NCBI GenBank assembly: GCA_030042815.1 | Contig: JASHYY010000219.1 | Coordinates: 1 to 8,026, forward strand | Length of the DNA stretch: 8,026 bases | From: Thermoplasmata archaeon | GTDB lineage: Archaea; Thermoplasmatota; Thermoplasmata; Lutacidiplasmatales; UBA184 | Direction of reading: 5' to 3' | Shown: one piece after another, positions 1 through 4,660 of the stretch | Numbering within the stretch: position 1 is the stretch's first letter | Layout: every line of letters starts with the position of its first letter | The notes under the pieces: generated by a model | Databases searched by the model: none | The model's input: the letters and a program-made list of their open reading frames with translations, nothing else | Told to the model about the DNA's origin: nothing | Position numbers and translations under genes: made by a program

Positions 1-513
1 AAGCGAAGACAGCAGGTGGAGGTTGGGCGGGTAGATCGCGTCCCTCGGCACCTCGTGCTGCGACGCAAGGGAGCGCGTTCGATCGAGAAGGGCAGAGGCC
101 CTGCTGGAGAGCGACAGCGCGGCGTCCGACGTCGTCGCGTTCGACGCGAGGGCGGAGGCCCCCGTCGCGAGCGGGGCCGCCGTCGTGGCCGCTCGGGGAA
201 GGCCGAGTAGTGTGTCTTGCGGAGCGCTGTCGACGGCCGCCGGGACCGGCGGCGTGGCGCCCGAGGGCGCGGAGGTCGACGAGGCGGTGACCACCGCCGC
301 CGCAGGCCCTCGTGCCGAAGGACCCGCGTGCTCGGGGGCCAGCAGCGTCCCGGCCGGGACGATCGTAAGGGTCGCTACGATCGCGGCGAGCACGACGATC
401 GCCGTCGATCGGTGAGGTGAGTAGCGACCTCGCACGCCCTCGTACCCTCGTCGGCCGTTACGTATCTCCCACCGCCGACCCACCGGTCCCGTCCCGCCGT
501 GCGATCTATTCAT
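1..513 (-). CDS. Secreted or membrane-anchored protein, N-terminal part (truncated at window edge)
   Basis: The reading frame is open from ATG at 513 to base 1 (171 codons, no stop) and continues outside the window. Residues 1-35 are basic. A hydrophobic stretch at about 36-59 (AIVVLAAIVATLTIVPAG) looks like a signal peptide or signal anchor. A long Ala/Thr/Ser/Pro-rich region (about 63-130) follows, then a more ordinary segment ending in EVPRDAIYPPNLHLL. This is the layout of an exported archaeal protein with a flexible pro- or linker region. A thermopsin-type (A5) protease precursor is possible from the YPPN context, but the catalytic part is outside the window and I do not assign it. The ATG has a strong Shine-Dalgarno six bases upstream. 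However, codons 1-26 contain unusually many A/T third positions, and GTG at 435 (residue 27) is an alternative start with a TATA-like ATACGTAA about 27 bases before it. That start would give a conventional signal peptide. The frame is well supported; the start and function are not. Confidence 0.72.
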   Translation of the reverse strand, partial: MNRSHGGTGPVGRRWEIRNGRRGYEGVRGRYSPHRSTAIVVLAAIVATLTIVPAGTLLAPEHAGPSARGPAAAVVTASSTSAPSGATPPVPAAVDSAPQDTLLGLPRAATTAAPLATGASALASNATTSDAALSLSSRASALLDRTRSLASQHEVPRDAIYPPNLHLLSSL

Positions 514-604
514 GCAGTTCCTCCTCGGACAAGCCCGCCACGCTCGAGATTCGACGCTTGTCGCCAAATCGACACGCGGCCGACGCTCCTGGATTCAAGT
601 CCAT
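506..604 (-). CDS. Leaderless small ORF (32 aa) overlapping the start of the secreted protein
   Basis: ATG at 604 opens a 32-codon frame ending with TAG at 506-508. Its start lies 28 bases downstream of the centre of the best TATA box in the window, which is the expected spacing for a leaderless archaeal mRNA whose first base is the start codon. The peptide starts MDLNPGASAAC, has a basic middle (GDKRR) and ends in an acidic, helix-like GLSEEELHE. It has one cysteine and no membrane segment. The last codons overlap the ATG at 513 of the downstream frame in a different phase, and the GAGGAGGAA that encodes EEE also forms the Shine-Dalgarno of that gene. This suggests translational coupling or a regulatory leader peptide. 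I do not recognise the peptide. It could be a chance ORF inside a 5' untranslated region; the promoter spacing and overlap are the only support. Confidence 0.45.
   Translation of the reverse strand: MDLNPGASAACRFGDKRRISSVAGLSEEELHE
520..525 (-). promoter_or_regulatory. Shine-Dalgarno site AGGAGG before ATG 513
   Basis: The minus strand reads AGGAGG followed by six bases and then ATG at 513. It is a full-length match to the anti-Shine-Dalgarno sequence and the main reason for choosing this start for the secreted protein. It lies inside the upstream small ORF, so ribosomes finishing that ORF would be placed directly over it. Confidence 0.6.
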
Positions 605-628
605 TGGATTTTCGACAAGCGCGTTAGT

Positions 629-641
629 CTATAAGTTTTGG
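629..641 (-). promoter_or_regulatory. BRE/TATA promoter for the small ORF and secreted protein
   Basis: On the minus strand the sequence reads CCAAAAC followed by TTATAG. This matches the archaeal pattern of a purine-rich TFB recognition element directly upstream of a TATA box. It sits in a locally AT-rich stretch (about 590-640) in otherwise GC-rich DNA. Transcription would be expected to begin near 604-606, at the ATG of the small ORF and about 90 bases before the ATG at 513. Confidence 0.65.
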
Positions 642-1025
642 CGGGTCCGCGGGGTCGAGACATGACCCCTCTCCGATCCCATCCCTTCTCGCGTCCGCCC
701 GTGCCCGACGAAGCCTCTCGCGAGGGCCTCACCATGCCGTGGGAACGGGAGCTCCGAGAGGCGGGGACCGCGGGGCCGAACAACGACAGCTTGCCGAGGT
801 CACCCCGTGCGGCTCCGAGGCCTCGTGGGTGCCCCGTGGCAAGGAACGAGGACGGTTCGCTGCCGCCGTCGGCTGTGCTCAGCCGAGGTTCTCTCGGAGG
901 AAGGGAAGCGCGAGCGGAACCGCGAGGTCACTGCGGTGGAACGCACCCAGATGGCCGCCCGTTTCGGGACCTGTCGGGCGACGTGCCTTCGGAGGGAACA
1001 GCAATCGGAGCCGAGGGGTGGTCGA
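642..1025. other. 384-base stretch with no supportable gene
   Basis: This stretch separates the promoter of the small ORF from the 3' end of the unknown minus-strand gene. Open frames exist on both strands, but they have low-complexity Arg/Gly/Pro/Ser-rich translations, no family motif and no promoter with proper spacing. One plus-strand stretch (about 876-1010, containing SEEGKRERNREVTAVERTQ) has a more protein-like composition but no clear start or stop of its own and no recognised family. I looked for tRNA T-arm sequences, 5S rRNA, RNase P RNA and SRP RNA core motifs and found none that hold up. Confidence 0.5.
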
Positions 1026-1565
1026 TCACCGCCGGCGGGTCTTCGGGGACGGGGCGGTCGTCGGTGCCCCTCCGAGGAACTCCTCCGTCCACTTCGCCAC
1101 GAGGGCGTCCCGTCGGGGCTTGTATACGGTCGAATAGAACTCGCGACCGGAGCGGAGCGTCGCTTCGTCGAACTTCCCGACGAGGTCCATCGCCTCCTGC
1201 CAGGCGGTCTCGAAGTGGCGCGGGTCACCGAACCGGACCGCCACCTGTCTGCGAAACGACTCGGGGGTCTGGGTCTCTCCCCCGATGGTGAACATGAGCC
1301 CGGGAGCGTCCGGGTCCCGATACGCCTCGTCGCCGCCGAGGGAGTACAGATTCGCCTCGGGGCCGGGCGCCGGTGCGGGCGCCCCCGGCGTCGCGGAGGG
1401 GGCGGCGCCGCGGAACCCCCGCTTCGCCGCGGCGTAGAAGATCGCGCGATTCAGGCCCCACGACAGCGCGGCGTCCTCCGGGAGACCGAGCGTGCGGGCC
1501 CGGGCGGCCTGCAAGGTCGCCATCACCGTGAACCGCGTGATCCGGCGGACGGGCGCCGCGGGCAT
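1026..1565 (-). CDS. Conserved-looking protein of unknown function (179 aa)
   Basis: I do not recognise this family. The protein has two parts. The N-terminal part (about 1-52) is a likely helical unit with the distinctive stretch LPEDAALSWGLNRAIFYAAA and a basic end (KRGFRG). An Ala/Pro linker (about 54-70, PGAPAPAPGP) separates it from a mixed C-terminal domain (about 71-165) that contains GDEAYRD, GLMFTIGGETQTPESFRRQVAVR and an aromatic/basic YSTVYKPRRDALVAKWTEEF. It ends in a basic tail, KTRRR. There is no signal peptide or membrane segment, so it is probably cytoplasmic. The minus-strand frame has strongly GC-biased third positions, unlike the overlapping plus-strand frames. I chose ATG 1565 because a TATA-like TTATCC lies about 30 bases upstream, giving a leaderless start. 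ATG at 1523 (Met15) is the alternative and would remove a basic 14-residue leader. It is transcribed divergently from the ABC exporter operon, but nothing else links the two. Confidence 0.75.
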   Translation of the reverse strand: MPAAPVRRITRFTVMATLQAARARTLGLPEDAALSWGLNRAIFYAAAKRGFRGAAPSATPGAPAPAPGPEANLYSLGGDEAYRDPDAPGLMFTIGGETQTPESFRRQVAVRFGDPRHFETAWQEAMDLVGKFDEATLRSGREFYSTVYKPRRDALVAKWTEEFLGGAPTTAPSPKTRRR

Positions 1566-1591
1566 CGACCCGACGCAGTAGCGGCACGGGC

Positions 1592-1598
1592 GGATAAC
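1592..1598 (-). promoter_or_regulatory. TATA-like element for the 179-aa unknown protein
   Basis: The minus strand reads GTTATCC centred about 30 bases upstream of ATG 1565. The spacing fits a leaderless or nearly leaderless transcript, and there is no convincing Shine-Dalgarno before this ATG. The match to the TATA consensus is moderate. Confidence 0.4.
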
Positions 1599-1671
1599 GG
1601 GCCGGAGCCCCGTCCTCGCCGGAGCCGCGCCGGACGCCCGGCGAGGGCGCCTCCGTCGGCGGCCGGGCGAC

Positions 1672-1678
1672 CGTTAAA
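1672..1678 (+). promoter_or_regulatory. TATA-like element for the ABC exporter operon
   Basis: CGTTAAA lies about 30 bases upstream of ATG 1706 in GC-rich surroundings. The spacing predicts a transcript starting within a few bases of the start codon. No Shine-Dalgarno is visible before 1706, in keeping with leaderless translation of the first gene of the operon. Confidence 0.45.
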
Positions 1679-1705
1679 CCTCCGACCGGTTATCGACGGC
1701 ACCGC

Positions 1706-2638
1706 ATGATCCACGCCGAAAACCTCACCAAACGGTTCGGCGACCTCACCGCCGTGGACCACGTCTCGCTCGACGTCCGGGAGGGCGAGGTCTTCGGCTT
1801 CCTCGGCCCGAACGGGGCCGGCAAGACCACGACGGTCCGGATGCTCTCGGGCCTGATCTCGAAGTCGGCCGGGAGCGCGGTGGTGGCGGGGTGCGAGGTC
1901 GGGAAGGAGGCCGATGCCCTCCGCCTCCGGGAGCAGATCGGGATCCTCCCCGAGAACGTCGGGCTCTACGAGGGCTCGAGCGCCTACGAGAACCTCGAGT
2001 ACTTCGGTCAGCTCCACCGGATGGATCCGACGGCCCTGCGATCGAACATCGAGCGGCTCCTGCGGACGATGGACCTCTGGGAGAAGAAGGACGTTCGCGT
2101 CGAGACGTTCTCGAAGGGGATGAAACAGAAGCTGGCGATCGCGCGGACGCTCGTCCACGACCCGGTGCTCCTCTTCCTGGACGAACCGACGGCGAACCTC
2201 GACCCCGAGGCCGCGAAGATGGTCCGGGAGACGATCCTCGCGCTCCGTCGGGAGCGGAGGACGATCTTCCTCAACACCCACAACCTCGACGAGGCCCAGC
2301 GGGTCTGCGACCGCGTCGGGATCCTGCGGACCCGCCTCCTGACGGTCGGCTCGCCCCGCGAGCTCGAAGCCGGCCTGCACGGGCGCCGGACCGTCGTTCG
2401 CCTCGAACGGGCCACGGAGACGCTCGCGCGGGCCGTGCAGGACCGGATCGGACCCCGACCGGTCGAGGTCTCCGGGGACCGCCTCCTGATCGACGTCGAG
2501 GACCCGGACCGGGAGAACCCCGAGATCGCGGCCGCGATCGTCGCCGCCGGGGGACGCATCCTCGAGCTGACCCAGCCGTCGGCCTCCCTCGAGGAGGTCT
2601 ACCTCAAGCTCGTCCACGAGGGGGCGGCCGGCTCGTGA
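1706..2638 (+). CDS. ABC transporter ATP-binding protein (ABC-2 / CcmA-DrrA type)
   Basis: This cytoplasmic ATPase subunit would power the exporter encoded next to it. All nucleotide-binding motifs are visible in order: Walker A GPNGAGKTT (34-42), a Q-loop region ILPENVGLYEG (80-90) with Glu83 at the usual Gln position, signature SKGMK (136-140), Walker B LLFLDE (155-160), D-loop NLDP (164-167) and switch His192 in LNTHNLDEA. Residues from about 220 to 310 form the C-terminal extension typical of the drug, Na+ or polysaccharide exporter branch (DrrA/NatA/CcmA-like), ending in SLEEVYLKLV. At 310 residues it is the normal length for that branch. The start MIHAENLTKRFG is the classic beginning of such ATPases. 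The stop codon TGA overlaps the GTG start of the permease, so the two are an operon and probably form a 2+2 homodimeric exporter. The substrate cannot be told from sequence. Confidence 0.95.
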   Translation: MIHAENLTKRFGDLTAVDHVSLDVREGEVFGFLGPNGAGKTTTVRMLSGLISKSAGSAVVAGCEVGKEADALRLREQIGILPENVGLYEGSSAYENLEYFGQLHRMDPTALRSNIERLLRTMDLWEKKDVRVETFSKGMKQKLAIARTLVHDPVLLFLDEPTANLDPEAAKMVRETILALRRERRTIFLNTHNLDEAQRVCDRVGILRTRLLTVGSPRELEAGLHGRRTVVRLERATETLARAVQDRIGPRPVEVSGDRLLIDVEDPDRENPEIAAAIVAAGGRILELTQPSASLEEVYLKLVHEGAAGS

Positions 2639-3372
2639 GGCTCTCGCAGGCCTGGGTCGTCGCGCGCCACGAGCTCCGTCAGCTCCGCCAGCGGCGCGGC
2701 ATCCTGGTCGGCCTCATCGCGTTCCCCGTCGGGGTGGGCCTCGGCTTCCCCGCGCTCGTGGACCTCCAGCTGGTCCCGCACGGGGGCCCGGACCCGGGCA
2801 GCTGGGCTCCGATGTACCTCAATGCGTTCGCCTTCTGGTTCGTCATCGGCGCCGCGTCCCTCCCGACCACGATCGCGTCGTACAGCATCGTCGGGGAGAA
2901 GGTCTCGAAGAGCCTCGAGCCGCTCCTCGCCACCCCGACGACCGACGGCGAGATCCTGCTCGGAAAGGCGCTCGGCGCGCTCCTCCCGACCCTCTTCGCG
3001 ATGTGGCTCGGCGCCGCGCTGTACCAGGGCCTCATCGACGTCGGGACCGTCGGCGCGTTCGGCTATCTCTACTACCCGAACTGGCAGATGGCGGTGGAGC
3101 TGTTCGTCGCGGCTCCGCTCGTGGCCCTCGTCGCCATCGAGGCGTCCGTCATCATCTCCTCCCGGGTCACGGACTTCCGGTCGGCGCAGCAGTACGCGAG
3201 CGTCCTCCTGCTGCCGATGATCATCATCTACGTCGCGGCCGAGATCGTCCTTCCGCTCAACGCCGTCAATCTGCTGCTCCTCTCGGGCATCTTCGCGCTC
3301 GTCGCGCTCGCCCTCTACCGGGTGAGCCTGAGGGCGTTCCGCCGCGACGAGATCCTGACCCGGTGGAAGTGA
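2635..3372 (+). CDS. ABC-2 family transporter permease
   Basis: This is the membrane subunit of the exporter, 245 residues from GTG 2635. About six membrane segments can be read: near 22-44, 61-82, 108-134, 150-175, 188-208 and 210-230. Between segments 2 and 3 is the hallmark cytoplasmic motif of ABC-2 permeases, VGEKVSKSLEPLLATP (86-101), followed by TDGEILLGKAL, which couples to the ATPase. The basic start RHELRQLRQRRG before the first membrane segment is also typical. The start is set by the GTGA overlap with the ATPase stop. The frame stays open far upstream (to 1891), but that part is only an out-of-frame reading of the ATPase gene. GGGGGCGG about ten bases upstream could act as a weak ribosome binding site, though termination-reinitiation at the overlap is more likely. 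Transported substrate unknown. Confidence 0.92.
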   Translation: MRLSQAWVVARHELRQLRQRRGILVGLIAFPVGVGLGFPALVDLQLVPHGGPDPGSWAPMYLNAFAFWFVIGAASLPTTIASYSIVGEKVSKSLEPLLATPTTDGEILLGKALGALLPTLFAMWLGAALYQGLIDVGTVGAFGYLYYPNWQMAVELFVAAPLVALVAIEASVIISSRVTDFRSAQQYASVLLLPMIIIYVAAEIVLPLNAVNLLLLSGIFALVALALYRVSLRAFRRDEILTRWK

Positions 3373-3417
3373 CCCCCGCCGCCGCGGACCCCGACGGTGA
3401 GGGGTTTCGGCCCGACG

Positions 3418-4515
3418 TCAGACCGGCAGCGGCCGACCGTCCACCTCGACCGACGCACCGGCGTTGATCGCCCAGCCGAAGAACGGGGAGGCGTTCTTGC
3501 CGCCCCAGAACCGGTTCCCTCCGACGGAGACCATCACGGCCCCGCGCTCGAGGTCCTCGACCTGCGGGGTGTCGTGGAGCTCGGGATTGAGGCCGATCGC
3601 GAGGAACCCCGGCCGGTCGCGACCCTTCCCGCCGGATCGGTACCCCTGTTCGAACCGTTCGCCCCCCTGCGCGAACTCGAACTCGGTGAGCTTTCCCCCG
3701 CGGAAGTGGAACACGGCGCCGGTCGCCTTTCCGCCGTCGTAGTAGCAGGTCCGGTTCGCGACGAGCGTGCCGTCCGCCGCCGACTCGTCCAGCGCCACGC
3801 GCACCGCCCCGGCGGGGAGGTTCGCCAGGAGGTCGTACGGGCGCACCGGGTCGTTCAGGCGGGGTCGCCCGACCTGGGGGACGGCCTTCCGATGGACCAG
3901 CCCGACGGTGACATCGGTCCCGTCGTCGTTCCGGATCCGCAGTCGCTTCCCGCGCTCGAGGGCGCGGGCGATCGGCGTCGCCGTCCGCTCGAGCACGCGG
4001 GGTTCGACGATCGTGGCCCGGACCAGCTGGTCCGTCCACGTGTCCGCGTCCACGCCGTAGGCGCGTTCGAGCGTCGGAAACGGACGCCCGAGCTCGAGGC
4101 GCACGCCGCGGACGCCGGCCTTCCTCGCGGTGGAGTACCAGCTCTCGTTGAACGCGAACAGGCGGTTGAGCTTCGCCGGGGGGAGGGCGTCTATCCGGAC
4201 CCGGTCTCCCGGGCCCCACATATGGACGTAGACGTCCGCTCGGGCGAGCGCGGCCCACTCGTGCGGGGCCGCCTTCCCGAGCACCCCGATCTCCCCGGCG
4301 TCGACGCTGTCCCAGTAGGCGCTCTCGTCGTCGTACGGGACGAGCGGGAGCGCGCCGAGACGGCGCGCCTCCCGCGCGAACGCGACCGCCCACGGGAGCG
4401 TGTGGGTCCACGCTTCGACGATCACACGTTCTCCGGGGCGGACGCGGAGATTTCGGGTCAAGACCGAGCGCGCGAGACGAGATCGGACCTCATCGGAGAC
4501 CGGGGACGACGGCAT
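3418..4515 (-). CDS. M29 aminopeptidase / NicX-like fold protein, apparently lacking metal ligands
   Basis: The 365-residue length and overall layout match the M29 aminopeptidase (thermophilic leucyl aminopeptidase, AmpS) and NicX-type superfamily. The N-terminal domain begins NLRVRPGERVIVEAWTHT (22-39), followed by REARRLGALPLVPYDDES. The middle region contains RIRNDDGTDVTVGL (193-206, the family's GTD-like element). The C-terminal domain has NLPAGAV (232-238), DESAADGTLVAN, GLNPE (308-312) and GAVMVSVGGN (325-334). In active members the corresponding motifs carry metal-binding residues, roughly N-P-x-G-E-V, G-E-x-x-x-G-x-N, G-x-x-H-x-A-x-G and a later H-x-D. Here those positions read Ala237, Phe/Leu304-305, Met328 and FFGWA (345-349). 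The protein may therefore be a non-catalytic homologue or use different chemistry. It has no signal peptide, so it is probably cytoplasmic. ATG 4515 is the only good start; MPSSPVSDEVRSRLA fits the family's amphipathic first helix. It converges on the permease with 45 bases between the stops. Confidence 0.85.
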   Translation of the reverse strand: MPSSPVSDEVRSRLARSVLTRNLRVRPGERVIVEAWTHTLPWAVAFAREARRLGALPLVPYDDESAYWDSVDAGEIGVLGKAAPHEWAALARADVYVHMWGPGDRVRIDALPPAKLNRLFAFNESWYSTARKAGVRGVRLELGRPFPTLERAYGVDADTWTDQLVRATIVEPRVLERTATPIARALERGKRLRIRNDDGTDVTVGLVHRKAVPQVGRPRLNDPVRPYDLLANLPAGAVRVALDESAADGTLVANRTCYYDGGKATGAVFHFRGGKLTEFEFAQGGERFEQGYRSGGKGRDRPGFLAIGLNPELHDTPQVEDLERGAVMVSVGGNRFWGGKNASPFFGWAINAGASVEVDGRPLPV

Positions 4516-4550
4516 GGCCCCGGGACGGCCGGTCGCTATTTCAGGGCGGT

Positions 4551-4557
4551 GATATAC
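4551..4557 (-). promoter_or_regulatory. TATA box for the M29-like gene
   Basis: The minus strand reads GTATATC centred about 39 bases upstream of ATG 4515, predicting a short leader of about 12 bases. A second AT-rich site, GAAATAGC at 4542-4535, lies about 24 bases upstream and could instead give a leaderless transcript. The 145-base gap between the ETF stop and this gene's start (4516-4660) holds nothing else I can support. Confidence 0.5.
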
Positions 4558-4660
4558 TCTCGTTCCCCGTCGCGCTCAAATCCCCGGGAACGACCCACGG
4601 GCGCCGACCGCACGAGTACTCGGGACCCGCACCGCCCGGTCGCGCGACCGGATTTCGGGG

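Noticed and set aside
591..602. GGATTCAAGTCC, similar to a tRNA T-loop
   Set aside because: The flanking bases do not form a five-base-pair T-stem, and no anticodon arm or acceptor stem can be built around it.
955..1005. Sequence resembling the SRP RNA helix 8 motif (CTGTCGGG with CGGAGGGAACAGCA)
   Set aside because: The two halves are too far apart for the conserved hairpin, and the remaining archaeal SRP helices are not found.
638..1709. Plus-strand open frames 638-1291, 739-1137 and 807-1709
   Set aside because: No family resemblance, no promoter with correct spacing, and they run antisense across the better-supported minus-strand gene at 1026-1565. Only the short stretch near 876-1010 looks protein-like.
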